Source of the DNA: Pagrus major
Lineage: Eukaryota; Chordata; Actinopteri; Spariformes; Sparidae
Reading direction: 5' to 3'
Length of the DNA stretch: 64,000 bases
NCBI RefSeq assembly: GCF_040436345.1
Contig: NC_133224.1
Coordinates: 8,176,741-8,240,740, forward strand
Shown: in pieces, positions 46,460 to 59,182 of the stretch
How positions within the stretch are numbered: position 1 is the first letter of the stretch
Layout: the number at the start of each line of letters is the position of its first letter
The notes under the pieces: generated by a model
What the model was told of the DNA's origin: nothing
The model's database searches: none
What the model saw: the letters and a program-made list of their open reading frames with translations, nothing else
Program-made: the position numbers and the translations under genes

Positions 46460-49400
46460 TCAGGAGGTATTGGTGATGGGTTTGTATTTCTTGAGGCGGG
46501 TCCACTGCCCTGTGGAGTAGTTCATTTCGAAGACTGTGTCCACCAGCATCGTGGTGCTGCCGGTGCCGTCGGCTTTGGGCAAGACCTCCGTGTGCTCGCT
46601 CAGCTTGATCTGGATGATGTCCCCCTGCTCCGGGCACGGGTTCTCTGCATCGACAGGAGGAAGCAGACTGGTTATCATTGGTCCTGACAGGTTTGTGTGT
46701 GTGTGTGTGTGTTCTGAGCTCATTTAAATTCAATGGATGACAACAAGAAGCAACTCTTGTGTGACAATGATTTGCAGACTTGGGGCGTGTGGTGTCCACT
46801 TGGAGTTTTTTTGTGGGGGCAGAAAAGAGCTGAGATGATGTGTTTGTTGACACTGTCCCTGCAGTTTACTATCTGTTAGTTTTTTATTTAACATCAAACA
46901 TCAGAGCAAGGAGGATTTAATGTGGATTTACCAGATGTTTCTGAATATACAGTACCTAGGCTGAATGTGCTTCTGTATGAGTCTGTGTCTCTCCACTAAA
47001 TATCACTCAGCAAATGCAATCTATACGTTAATTAGAAATGTATGTTGATGAAAAAGTGAATGTCCTGCTGTACCTCTGGATCCGGCCATGAAGCCCAGGA
47101 TGAGGGCCTTCTCTGGTCTGGTAACCTTGTTGGCGGTCTTGAACATCTCCTGGGCAGCGTACATCTGGTCTCTCTGAGGAGCAGAAACGTGGCAGAGAAT
47201 TTTGATGAGAGCTTTTGTAATGAACAGATTCAATAACACTGCAGAGGATTTTTTTGTAATGCATCTTTAAACCACCCACACTCCATCTCCACCTTACCGT
47301 GAGCGACAGATTCTTTTTGGGCTGGGGCTGTGGGGGCGTAGGGGCTGGTGTGGGGGTCGGGGTCTGAGGCGTGCTGGGAGGCTGGGTTGGGGTCTCCGGC
47401 TGGCTGGCGGTCGCAGCTGCTGGGGGCCCGTTGCTGGCGGGGGTAGAGACTGGCGTGCTGGGGGACGTGGGGGTTGCTGGATTCGCCGTGTTGCTGGCGT
47501 TGTACATGGGCGTCCTTTGTTTGTACTGGCCTGGTAAGGTGGCAGTGGCGGTGGCGCCAGCGCCGGCTGTCGCCGACTCCTCTGGTTGGCGAGCCGACTG
47601 CAGCGTGTCCCGTCCCGAACCACCAGCATTGGCTTTGGAAGAGGACAGTGAAGGAAAAGACATTATGAGATTGAAATGATGCCCGAGAGGTTTTTTTTTT
47701 CTCTCTTTGAGCTAATAAGTATGAAGGAGCTGTACTGATATGATCCAAGGCTGTGTGTCTAACCTGGCTGTGCCTCGGAGCTGGGAATGTAAGAGGAGGA
47801 GGGAACCATGCTGGGTGTGGCCGGTAGGTAGCTGGTTGACGGCAGAGGATTCTCGTTCAACGCCCCCAGTTTCTGAAAAACAAAAGCAAACATCACTTGC
47901 TATGATGGAGACAGAAAAAACGGATTAAGGAACAAAGACGAAGGAGGGAAAAACAAGACAAAACTGGAGAAACAAGAAATGTCTGAGTGATGTGACTACA
48001 AGGCACCTGTGCAGAGACGAGGCCGGCAGCGTAGTCTGGTGTCGTGTTTTCCACCACTGCTGCTTCTTCTTTGGCTGCTTTCTCTCCGGTCTCAGTTTCT
48101 ACAGCAGGAGAAAACATTAAATAAACATCAGTATAATCCCACTTTGATGATATAGCTGTAGAACTTGACTGATGGAGGGCTGAATATATAATTACCCAGA
48201 GTCTTTCTTCTCCTCTTAGCTTCTCTTCCAGCTCCAACCATATCCAGCTCTGAAATATCTAACAGCTGCCAAGGAGAAAGAGGTGGGAAACATGAGAAAC
48301 ACACACATTTATGCAAGAAATAAACGACAAGAAAGCACAAGCACACAAAATGTTAAGTTTTCTGGTAGCATTTTTGAAAATTCCTTTACCTTGACCCCCC
48401 TCTCCTTACGCTGGGGCGTCCGTGCAGGGGCAATAGGTGTGCGGTTACTGGGAGGGCTGAACATACTGGGGGCAGTGGGGCTGCGGAACGGGGCCTTGGG
48501 GATCCCCTTGAGAGGAGCTGCAAATATTGACATATATCAGCAACAATTACACCATAATAATAAAAAAAACGACACTTTAATGTGTCAACGTTTTGACTGA
48601 TAAAAATTATGAACATTATGATGGTGCTTTTTATTTTTTAAAAACAGAATTTAAGACCTTGATAGTAAAAATAAAAGCACTTTGAAGTGGCCTTCAACTC
48701 ACTGGTAGTGTCAATCTTTTTGACCAATCCTCTCCCTTTGGCGTGAAAAGGCACTCCAGCTGTCTTTTTCAGCTGTTGGGCTGTCTCCGTGGCTGAAAAA
48801 GAAAAAGAAGATACAACATGATGAGAAAAAAAAACTGCACACTTGCAATTTCTTATATTTTAATTAAGATATTAAGAGCCAGGAGTTCTGGGAGAGTAGA
48901 ACTGTAAACAAACCCACATGTCTTTGCATTTGTATCCAACTAACACATTTAAATATGCTAAAAGCAAACCAAGGATTGTACAAAAGACACCCATACTGGT
49001 GTAGAGAGAGGATGTGTGTGTGTGTATGTTTTACATTTCTGTAGCAGCTCTGCTCTGAGGGTTGCACTCTTGGGCTTCCTTTTCAGCTGGAAATGTTTGA
49101 CAGGGGGTGTAAGGGGGCCCACCAGGGTGGTTAATGCACTCTTGTTCAGGTACTGGCACTCCAGAGGAAGCATGGCAGACGCCTCACACTCACCCACTGG
49201 GAAGGAGAGGAGGGGGAAGAGATAAACTGGCAGTTCATCACAGGACATACTTCTATATCGCTGTTTTATTCAGCGACATGAATATAAAAAGACATGTCAG
49301 GTATCCCCTACCTTTCTCCCTGAGCTCTCCGAGAATATCCTGCACATTTGGATTCTGCTCCTCCAAGTCCAGATTGAGAGAACCGGTCTCTGGGAAGGAC

Positions 49401-51420
49401 TTGAGGATGTCAGCAACCATCAGCACCCAGGGCTCTGAATCCACCGTGGCCAGCTGGATTATCTCAGACAGAGCCTCCTTCATCTGTGAAACAAAGGATA
49501 AACACCTTAGCCTGCATCAAAAGTTCCCAATCAGTTACTAACGTCTCACTATTCAAGAAATTAATGATTCTTGTTCATTCACTGATGATTAATCTTTGTG
49601 TTAATCTGTAACTTGTGGTGAGATGACGTGCAAAATTTGTAATGCAATCAAATCATCTCATATCAGTGCAAGAGGAACAACTGGGAGCAGCCACATTTCA
49701 AATGATTTTCTAGTACTGACCTGTACATTCAACTTTCCTTACTTTGCAAATTACTGCTCTGTTCTAACTTTACAACACAGAAGCGCTGTGCAATATTTAT
49801 AGACAAGCAACTATTCAGAAACTAGTGCCGAGTCCATGGGGTAAAGTAACTCTGTGCACTTTTTAAAGTTCAGTACTTAAACACAACTCTGAGGTGCTTT
49901 ACTTTAGTATTTAAAATGTTTTCTAGATACTTGCACTCAACTTTGTCTCAGAGGGAACTTTTTTCATCATTAGATGTATTTGACACATAGTTACTCCAAG
50001 ATTGCAGATAAAACACACGTGATCACCCAACATTAGCCCATTAACGGGCGAAAAAATATTCTACATTTGATAGAAGCTGAGATTGTATCTGCTTTATTAC
50101 TGTGTGTTTTACTCTCTTATGTGTATTCTGTTTTTATTGCTTTTAGCTTGCTTTATGTTTTATTCAGTTTTGGAGAGAGCTTTGCAACTGTGTTTTGAAA
50201 GGTGCAACATGAATAGTTTATTATTTTTGTTATATTTATTATTATTACTACTATAATCGGATTTAATTTTCATTCATTTTCTGACATTTTTTGAATAAAA
50301 CAGCTTATCAAGAAAATATAAGCTGTCAACCTTGGGCTCCAATTTTCTGAAGTTTAATAGACCAAAGCTGTAATCGCTTGATCAAGATTCTTATTTGCAG
50401 ATTAAAATCAACCATAAAAATAACCATTAGTTGCAGGATTGTAGTTCAAACTGCCTCCACTTTGCCCAGCTACAGCACAGCAAACCATCATTTTATTCTT
50501 GATTCATTTTCCTCTCAACTCTTCAGTACCAGGTCTCTTATCATGGGGCTTTTTACATTGATGTACTGTATCTACACAACATATTTGAACGTGCAGAGAC
50601 TAGTGAGACCTCAGCCCTGCAGAGGTAGGTCTTTATTCTCTGTTTAATACTCTGTCTGAATATGCAGGGCACACTGATGACGGGTGTCTAAACGTTTGAA
50701 CATCTAAACAAGTGATATGTCGGACTAGATGCTAGTACCGCCCTCCAGCTCGGGCTGTAGCTCTCCTGTGCCCATCCCACCATAATGTCTGTGCGGGCTC
50801 CGCTGGGCTACAGTCGCCCGCTGTGGCTGGTGAACCACCGCTGAAAATGCGCAATTATGGGTTAGCATCAGGTTAGTCGTGTAGCTGCCTAGCGTGAATA
50901 TTAATGCGTATGGATGCCTTTCTCTAAAAAAGTGAGGCGAAAGCGTCGCAGGAACAACATCAGCTCGTTTCTGACTTTAGCTAACGGATCTTTACCGCCG
51001 CCAGTAGTTAAAGACAGCAAGCTAATGTAGCTAATTGTGTTTAAGAGCTGGGTTTGGCGTTTCACAGGAAGTCTAAAACACACGCAGGAATAGCAGCGTT
51101 TTGGTGTGAAGCAACTAGCCGGAGATTGCGCGCTTTTCTCAGCTGTGTGTCTGAATTAATAGCGTAGCTCGCCCGTCAGGCTAACGGCGAGCTAACGCAC
51201 AGCAGCCCACCTCGTCCACGGTCCGCCGGGGGAGATGCAGCATCCCGAGCAGCAGCTTCAGCTTCACCGGCGGCGATAAGCTGGAAAAGCACAGCCGTAT
51301 GTTGTCGATTACTGACACGGTGAGGAGAGACGCGATGCTCGGAGGCGTCCAGAGCTCGTCCGTGGATCCCAGTTTGTTGTGAAGCCACAGGCCGGTGTCG
51401 CTGTCCTTCATCGACGCCAT
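46460..51420 (-). CDS. nelfa: Negative elongation factor A (NELF-A)
   Basis: Eleven exons on the minus strand: 51211-51420, 49312-49483, 49035-49196, 48703-48792, 48390-48517, 48196-48265, 48007-48098, 47764-47872, 47298-47632, 47074-47173 and 46460-46644. They total 1653 bases, 550 residues (human NELFA is 528). NELF-A is a subunit of the four-subunit NELF complex, which with DSIF holds RNA polymerase II in promoter-proximal pausing. The N-terminal half (1-190) is near-identical to human: DTGLWLHNKLG, PWVLMVADILKSFPETGSLN, PNVQDILGELREKVGECEAS and KRKPKSATLRAELLQK; this part contacts NELF-C. The middle includes LLDISELDMVGAGREAKRRR and a long Pro/Thr/Ala-rich tentacle (exon 9). The C-terminus keeps AAQEMFKTANKVTRPEKALI, IIQIKLSEHTE and TMLVDTVFEMN. 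The start has a strong AAGATGG context, which also fits a YY1 site. Confidence 0.98.
49825..50000 (+). repeat. Dispersed TACTTGAGTA-type repeat, diverged copy
   Basis: Contains GGGTAAAGTAACTCTGTGCA, AAAGTTCAGTACTTAAACAC and GAGGTGCTTTACTTTAGTAT. It is recognisable but strongly mutated, in nelfa intron 1. Confidence 0.5.
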
Positions 51421-51500
51421 CTTGGAAAAAGAAGTGCTATAAGTTCGGGCATTTTAACGGGCTACCTAAGAAAACAGTCAGGACCCCGCCCACACCGGGG
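51421..51500 (-). promoter_or_regulatory. nelfa: nelfa proximal promoter and 5' UTR
   Basis: GC-rich sequence with a CCCCGCCCAC GC-box (51484-51493) directly upstream of the nelfa start. Base composition falls to AT-rich within 50 bases beyond it. Confidence 0.45.
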
Positions 51501-51849
51501 GATGGGGAGCGTGTATCAACACTGAGCCGTGAACAGTCCAAAAGAAATGAATTTTAACTTTAATACTTTGGCTATATCTTTGTTTTGAGCTGGGTTATTT
51601 GTCCATAAGTTGTATGCGTTGTTAATAAAGTTTAAATGGTGTATTTCCTCTTTCAAATGTAGCTGAGAATGGGTATCGCTAACATAAAGACGCATATTAT
51701 TTAAAATTTGCTCGCTCAATTCTTTAAAAAATAAACTTATTCACTTACTATATAAATATTTGCGCCATATTTAGTCTTTGCACTGCGCAGTCTTGTTACT
51801 TGAACAGCACAGTACCACCTGGACCACAACCCCCTATGTAAGTTTGAAG

Positions 51850-52195
51850 AAATTCAAACTCAGAATTTAAATATTTACAATATAAATGAGGTAATATTAC
51901 AAACTCAATCACAAAATATAATTTTTTCCCCATAACTGAATAAACAAGCTGTTCTCAGAGGGAAAAAAAGGTCCCAAGAACACTGTTTGAAGCTGGAAAG
52001 GTGGCAGGGTCCGCCACATATAAACCATGTAAAACAGTTTGAAATTGTGTTGTCCTTTAAGGTCAGTTTGTTTATTCAGTCATGAAAGTCGTGTTTATTT
52101 AGTTTGTTTAGGCATAAATACAAAAAAATCAATCAATTCTCTTCTGATTAAAATGTTTTTCCCAAAAACTACATAGTGCACCTTTAATACGATGC
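51850..52195 (+). repeat. Dispersed AATAAACAAGCTGTTCTCAG repeat, long copy
   Basis: Contains ATAACTGAATAAACAAGCTG, GGTGGCAGGGTCCGCCA, TTAAGGTCAGTTTGTTTATT and ends CTACATAGTGCACCTTTAA. It sits between nelfa and nicol1 and so interrupts an otherwise short shared upstream region. Confidence 0.8.
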
Positions 52196-52489
52196 TCCAT
52201 TACCAACTGGGAAAAGTGGAGCCCATATCTTCATGGCCAACCAAAGGCCCCAGTTCCAATGTGGTGCAGCTGGTTATAGTTTGAACCGCACTGACTTCTG
52301 CCGTTGATTTACTCATTAACTGACCCAGAGACCCAGTGTTGAAGAGGCAGAGCAAAAGAACACATATTCTGTATGTATTTTCATTTAGTAGTGTTATAAG
52401 TGGATAATTATAACTTAGCCTATCTCTGATCCCATATCTTGTATGTCAGATCATAGTCTGAACAATGAACTAGTGAGTATATCTGTAAA

Positions 52490-52585
52490 AATAAATGTAG
52501 TGAAGTAAAGTAGAACACATGGAGGGGCAGAAAACGGAAGTATAAAAGTATCTAAAAAAGTACTCGTGCAGCTATTAATTAAAAG
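52490..52585 (-). repeat. Dispersed TACTTGAGTA-type repeat, inverted fragment
   Basis: Contains AATGTAGTGAAGTAAAGTAG and AAGTATAAAAGTATCTAAAA, an inverted, degenerate fragment of the family. Confidence 0.5.
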
Positions 52586-52752
52586 TATTTATTGAAGATA
52601 AGGAATCCATGTTGAGAACTATGCATGTCACGATTTATATAAATCTATATCATTTAAGCATTAATTGCACGTCTGTCCAGGCTTTTATTTTGAATGCTTG
52701 TCACCGGAAGTCTTGATTCTGGCCCCTCCATAGCTAATTTTTCATGAGCCCC

Positions 52753-52762
52753 GCGCATGCGC
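52753..52762. promoter_or_regulatory. nicol1: NRF1-type palindrome GCGCATGCGC in nicol1 promoter
   Basis: Perfect NRF1 consensus palindrome in a local CpG-rich patch. It lies about 85 bases upstream of a good donor (CACG|GTATGT, exon end 52845) that could close a non-coding first exon of nicol1. Confidence 0.55.
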
Positions 52763-53085
52763 ACTCCCTGCATCCCCATTAAAACAATCTTAGCTAGGTG
52801 GGCATCTTGCGCTGAGCTGGTGAAAACATAATCGACTGTTTCACGGTATGTGAACACATAGTTTCTTAAATAAATAACAATTCTTCCTGTTTGATGTATT
52901 TTTAAATGCATGCTTATATTTACCGATGAAACCTGGACTGTTTTCTAAACAAAGCCCCGTTACATTTTCTTATTCCACTGAGTGGCGGCCGTGTGGGATC
53001 ATCTCCCGTTGTTGTGCTTCTGCAAAAACCTCACACCTGCAGATTTTATTTTTCATTTCCAGAGGTTATTGATCACATCGTCACC

Positions 53086-55311
53086 ATGGCGTCCAGTGGA
53101 TATCTGCAGGCAGCGGTGCTCCTTCTGGCGGTGCAGCTCCTCTGCCTCGGTGCAGCTGATGCGGATCAGGAGACTGGGACTGTCATCCCTGCTGAAAGTA
53201 GGTGGATTTAAACAGTGTTCAGTGCAGGTTTTTTTTTAAAAAAAATGTTTGTTGAAATCAGCATTAATCACTGATAATCACACACTAATATTAGCAGGTG
53301 CCCCCACAGAGGTTTCCTGGGGGAATTGCAGGTCATTCTAATTGGTGTATACATGACAACATGAAAATGGGCCTGCCCCCTTTTTATTTCATCTCCTCTA
53401 GGTTATAAAAAAAAAGAGGTTTCAAGGCAAATACCTATGCTTTTGTTTTGATAATTAAAAATATCTCCAGTAAAATGAACACAATCAACATTTATAACAC
53501 CTTAAAGCAAGACAATGTACATTTTAAAAGGAATATTATGTAATCTTCCTTTTACAAATGAAAAGTTGAATTTAAAAGCAAGAAAAAAAAACACCCTCAC
53601 TCCGTTCAATACACTCAGGTTTTCGCTGCTACAGCCTTACTTGGTCTGGTATAAAAGCCACGCAAAATAATTCAGGGGGGTATTTACACTCAATCCATTA
53701 ATCTCTTTATTCTACTTACTTATTCTACTACTTACTCTATAATACTACTTGTACTGTTGCACCTCGAGCTGTTGTAACATGTGAATTTCCCCATTGTGGG
53801 ATAAATAAAGACAATCTTAATCTTAATTCTGTGATTTCTTTCCTCTTATATTAAGGTCGCCCATGTGTGGATTGTCACGCATTTGAGTTCATGCAGAGGG
53901 CACTGCAAGATCTAAAGAAGACCGCCTTCAACCTGGATGCCAGGGTGAGTTACGTCCGACACAATCCTGTCATGAGGCCTCTGATTATTACCCTTGTTAT
54001 GATTTTATATGGCATGCTCTACATATGCCATGCAATTAAAGTGATCGCCTGCTGATGAGTCTTTTAAGCAACAATTACTGATGATGGTGATTTTGTTTTG
54101 GACAATATGGCCTTAAAATAATATGATAATAAACAATATATATATTAATATTTTGAAATCTCCTCAAAAATCTACTTCATACCTTGATATTAATTCTACG
54201 ACAATATTGTACTGATGACAGTTGGTTATTATAGTTTCACAAAATAATAATACAGTTGGATTTTTATCATTAATGTGGACGTAAAGACTATGTGGGTAAT
54301 TAAATCACTCTACTGTAATGCAGCCTTTAAAACCAGTACGACATATCACAATATAACGATATCCAGTCTTAGATGATATATAGTATAATATGTTTTATGC
54401 CTTTTTAATTATAATTTATTGTAAAAATTGTTATTTATTTGATAGCGTATTCAACAGGGATAATACAGATCAGCACTGTTACACAGGAAGACACAATGCA
54501 ACAGATATAATGTTTATCGGGTGTCTAGCTGAAGCCAATTTCCAGCCATCGTCCCTGGTAAAGGTTTTTAAAAGTTAAAGTTGAAGAGGACGAGTAATAA
54601 TATTAAAAAAGAAAACAGGCAAAAAACCTAAAAGAAACAACTGAGATGTGTTGTTATATATGTGTATTATTATAACAACATAAAGTATAAAACAGTTATA
54701 AATGTCCTAATAACACAACTTTAAAATGTAAATTAATATTTTGTTATTATAATTCAGCTTCATTTAGTGACCAATTCTTCTTTTAGCATTTATCTACTCG
54801 ATGTTAAAATGGTGAACTCTTGCAGTAAGTTGGTGAGTTCAGCATAGTTTATTCAAGTGTATACAAGTAATAACAATGATTCGTCTATATGTTTTATCAG
54901 TTAACCCAATAATCACTCATATATTTTTAAATGTAAACATTCAACATACTATTTCTAGTGTCAACAGTGAACCTTTAAACTCAATAAGTAATATTTTACT
55001 TTTATCTTTACTTTTGTCTTTTCTTGAATTATTGGTGACTGATGCTCAGTTCTACCATCTTCAGGAAAATAATCTGCAAATAGAAACTGTTTAATTACTT
55101 AAACGCAGAGGGGTTGGGTGACTTTTTCAGCCTAGAGTCGTATCTGTGGTGTTCCTAAGAAGTTGCGTACAGCCACAGCTACTTCATAGTTCCTCAGTCG
55201 GTGTTTACACGCATTGACATGTTGTCTTGTCCTGTGCAGACGGAGATGCTGGTGCTGAGGGCGGAGAGGAGGGCTCTGTGCGACTGTATGCCCACCAACT
55301 CGCTGCGCTGA
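53086..55311 (+). CDS. nicol1: NICOL1 / C4orf48-type small secreted signalling peptide
   Basis: Three coding exons: 53086-53197, 53856-53944 and 55240-55311, giving 273 bases and 90 residues. Residues 1-24 are a signal peptide (LLLAVQLLCLGAA). The mature part begins near TGTVIPAES and carries the family's hallmark RPCVDCHAFEFMQRALQDL (39-57), then LDARTE and AERRALCDC. Human C4orf48 (NICOL1) is a secreted brain and testis factor; the 39-83 region is near-identical by eye. Cysteines are 41, 44, 81 and 83. The human equivalent of Phe62 (KTAF here) is, as I recall it, a cysteine, so this protein keeps only two CxC/CxxC pairs. A 5' UTR joins at acceptor 53062, probably from a non-coding exon ending 52845. 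The gene is divergent from nelfa, its human neighbour as well. Confidence 0.96.
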
Positions 55312-56360
55312 GCTCTGCACCAGAACACCTGAGGACACTTCCACCTGCCATCACACACCGACACTGAAAACAACCCCTGTTCAAAAACCTCTACTCATGC
55401 ACAACGATTTTCATCTTAACTTATTGACAAAATAGGCACTTTATTTTCTTTTCTCTCATTTCTCTGTTGAGTGAAGCTTTTTAGTTGACATCACGTATCA
55501 CCAGACAACTTTTATACCACCAACGTTTTACATCATGACTGTGAAATTATGTCTCCATTGTCACAGGACTGGGGTCAGTTCTCATTTGTCTCCTATGAAG
55601 CATAAACTATTTTTTGTACTTTTTAGTATTTGACTGTATAATGTAGATACTGTAGAATGCATCCGTAAATTTACTCGTTGAATGTGTCGTATGAGATAAA
55701 TGTTTACGAACAACTTTACACATTAAACTGTAGCATCACACGGAATTTATTTAACTGCTCAAAACTGATAACAGTTTAAATTTGTTATAAATTAGAAAAT
55801 CAGTAAAAATTTCACTGATTAAAGCGAATTGATTGCAAGGTCGGGTAACTTATTAAAGGAGTTTTTCTTTGTAACCATGACGATTTTTTTTTTTCCTGTA
55901 AAGAAGTGGTCATCAGAAAGAAATGTTAAGTTTCAACGACGATATTTTCGGACGTTTTGTTTTTCTAGGCGGAAAAAAAAGCGTCTCTGTAGGTCTTGAT
56001 TTAGCACAGCACTGTAGCATGAATTTACAGCACTTTTTGTTAACCTACTGTTAATATAGATTGTATGTATAGATTCTGTATATGTACACGGGTATGTGTA
56101 ATGGAGGTGTCTACAGACATTGTCTTCTCTGTCGGAATAAGGTGTATGCAAGAACAGGGAAGAACGATAAAGTGTCGAATGAACTGCAATATCCGCAGGG
56201 GAAGGGAGGAAGGTTAGCTGCAGCAGGGGACATAGAGATAGAAATAATAATTGTCTTATTGTTGCTCGTTCATGAACAGTGTACTTTGTTAACATTATGT
56301 CACGAGATGCCCCCATTTATTGTCTTAATGTTGTACCTATCAATAAAAACAATGAATGAT
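55312..56360 (+). other. nicol1: Probable nicol1 3' UTR
   Basis: AT-rich, no further coding supported. A canonical AATAAA at 56342-56347, and another near 56449, give candidate ends. The open frame 56082-56525 lies across this end and shows no domain, so I treat it as chance. Confidence 0.4.
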
Positions 56361-56619
56361 CTCCAATGCTTTTTATTCTTCCTCTGGCTGGGACTTTTAT
56401 CACAGATCATCAGTGATAAAGAAGCACATTGTGTTTGCGCTGGCTTTAATAAAGACACATTCATTCATTTATTTGTGGTTTCTGCACTGTCTCACGGCTC
56501 AGTTGCAGGTGTTGCACTGCGATGACTGTGTTGAAAGTATTTCCACTTCTACAACGTTTTAAGAGAGGAAAACCAGCAAACAATCCCATTATAGCAAATG
56601 AACCAGTGAATTAAACCAT

Positions 56620-56850
56620 TAAAGGCACAATGTGTAGGAATTAGGCGCAGAAATGGAACATAGTGTTTATAATTATTACATATAATATTACAGAGGGAGC
56701 TAGTAGTCTTCCACAAAGTCGGCCTTAAAGACGGACTAGTGCGCAGATGAATCTCCGTGTTCGGTGTGATGACGTCTAATGTCCACGACAACGTCTGTAG
56801 TCTCATTTAGCCGCTTGTTAGCAACCGCCGTTTTTAAGACACACAAGGGC
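56620..56850. repeat. Dispersed repeat starting AAAGGCACAATGTGTAGGAA
   Basis: This opening phrase and the TAGTAGTCTTCCACAAAGTC interior are typical of a frequent fish interspersed repeat. No coding. Confidence 0.5.
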
Positions 56851-58044
56851 CTTATACTTTAATTGTGGGACATTTAATGATGTATTTTATGCCATCGAAC
56901 CAAATGTGTAAATATTTTAAGCCTGTGGTACTCACAGACCTTTATTCAGCCATTTAAAAAAAACAAAAAAACATTAAATTTCAGACTTCTGAGTTCTGGG
57001 TTTTAGGACTCATTACTGCAGCACTCTATTAGAAAACAGTAAAATGTACTGTAGATCTAGTTGTCAAGTGTTAATCCCAATATTTAAATCTCTTTCAATC
57101 AGTCTGGGAGTGAGAGCAGGTTATTTATTGAGCTTATGTGTTCGGGCCTCTACAATTTATTGGACACTGATTGTCTCTGGGCAACACCTTGAATCTTAGC
57201 AGCATGTCCCGACTGTGCTCATTTGTCTGGTCTGCAGAGCCTCTCAGAGCAGTGTGTGTGTGTGTGTGGTACCAGTCACAGGAGTGATGTTATAGCTGAC
57301 CTTAAGTCCTCCCACACACACACACACACACACCTTTTTATTTATTTACAATAGGAATACACCATGGAAAAAAAGGAAAAACCTGCAATACCTGAATCTC
57401 CACCAGCAGGAGGAGCCCTAAGTAAAGGCAAACCACCAGCTGTGTCGCAGCGATGCACCACTCTCCACACTCTACATACCCCTCGGCTGTAAGTTCAGAT
57501 GAGGTGAAATACTGTAAATAATGACAAGAAGAGAAAACTGAGGCACTAAATTGGCCACTGAAGCACCTGCAGTGACCTGGCAGGAATCTCAGCCCCAGAG
57601 GCACCACCGTGTGCTGCCAGCACTACTGAGGCAAAGCCTCTTGTAATGCACCACAAGCAACCATATTACACAAGATACTCCTAATTCTTTTGAGGCTGAG
57701 GCATCTCTTGCTGGAAGAAGAAGAAGTGACTGGGAGGTTTGAGTATGCAGGGACACCAAGTATACGCTGAATCACTCTGAAAAATCCTTGTTGTCAAGAA
57801 GCCTCCACTTTCTTTCTCGCTCCCTCTCCCACTCACTCACTGGCTCCTTCTCTCCACACAAGCCTTTCAGCTTTTCTTTCATCTGCCTCTGGAAAAGCTG
57901 CCTGAATCGTTCCAGCTGTTCCTGAAATTCTCAGGAGGGGGCAAGCAAGCTAAATCCTCAACATTTCCCCCCTTTTTTTATCCCTTTATCTTACTTGGGC
58001 ATTGATTTGACCTTGCTGTTGAACTATGGGACGTATTCAGCATA
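56851..58044. other. Intergenic DNA before the duplicated segment
   Basis: No gene recognised. Contains a TG tract (57250-57268) and a CA tract (57313-57333) in inverse orientation 45 bases apart, and AT-rich DNA elsewhere. Confidence 0.6.
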
Positions 58045-58239
58045 CCAGAGGGCAACCCAGCCAGGACCAATCTGAGGCTTGTACATTTGGGGAAAGGCCA
58101 GAGGGCAGTAATAGCACAATATATATATCACTACATGGATGTTTCCCAACCTTTTTTGACCCCCGCAGCCTTGTCAGAGGAGCACAATAATTTATGTAAA
58201 AATATGAATATATACAAGTGAATATTGTTTATTTTTTGT

Positions 58240-58660
58240 CCATTAGCTACCTTTATCTATTTTAAACACATATCCAGTACTTTTGGCTAACTTTTGCGAA
58301 CCATTTTAAGTGTTTAGTTGTTACTTTTAGTAAGCCATTTGAACTGTGTAATTAATTTAATTTGGCTAACCATTTTAACTGTTAATTCATGACTTTTAGC
58401 TCACCATTTGAACATTTTATTCATTTAATTTAGTTAATGATTTCTACCGTTTATTCATTACTCTCAGACCGCCATTTGACCTTCATGACTTTTAGCTACC
58501 GTACCGTTTGTCCATTACTTCGCTAAAAATTTGAAATGTTTATCCAGAGTTTAGCTACCTGAACTGTTCTTACAATTATTACTCATTAATTTGTTTATTC
58601 AGCACTTTTAATTAACCATTTCAACTGTTTCATTACATATAAAAACCTACTGACGTGACT
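58240..58660. repeat. Degenerate tandem array in unit A (TTTTAGCTAACCATTTGAAC type)
   Basis: Roughly 30-45 base units built of TTAGCTAACCATTT, GAACTGTTTATTCATTACT and variants, with irregular spacing. The homologous array in unit B is 62515-63215 and is longer. Confidence 0.7.
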
Positions 58661-58780
58661 GATTGTTCATAGCTTAATAAGGACACTGAGACAAATATTG
58701 AATTTCGTCATGTCAAGAGCTTTTATTTGATCCCATCACTGTAAAACATGGCCTCAGTTGGTTTAAATGCTGAAATGCTC

Positions 58781-58786
58781 TTTATT
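58781..58786 (-). terminator. Poly(A) signal of acidic gene copy A
   Basis: AATAAA on the minus strand inside a probable non-coding last exon whose acceptor (CTGCAG) is at 58851-58856, exon start 58850. The corresponding site of copy B reads AAGAAA. Confidence 0.6.
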
Positions 58787-59182
58787 GTAGTCATCATGTG
58801 GTCATCATGTCGACACCTGTGGTGCTGAAGATCAGGTGTTAGTTGGAGAGCTGCAGAGGAAGAGCAGATACAGATACACGTGAGTAAATAGACTACAAGA
58901 TGTGAGCTTAAATGTTTTCTTATAGTTTTCTGTGAGATGTTCAGTCAGATCCTAATTCTGTCTTCATTAATAATGGAGCAGATAAAAAAATAGCGCCTGT
59001 TATGACAACACAATATTTGATAGAGTAAGATATGGCTCTGTGCTGTACCATGATGTATGGCCGTATTGTACATACTTATACCTACAAAAGTAAATGAAAA
59101 CTAATACTAAAAGTATGAGAAGAAATGATGCATACTTGTGACTTACAGGCAAGATGTTGTGAGGGATTCAGCCTTGTCAGGT

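Noticed and set aside
47230-47748. Alternative minus-strand frames over nelfa exon 9
   Set aside because: The Pro/Thr/Ala-rich, GC-rich exon is open in several frames; only the frame joined to exons 8 and 10 matches NELF-A.
56082-56525. Open frame of 147 codons downstream of nicol1
   Set aside because: Crosses the probable nicol1 poly(A) site, has no domain and no start context; treated as 3' UTR and flank.
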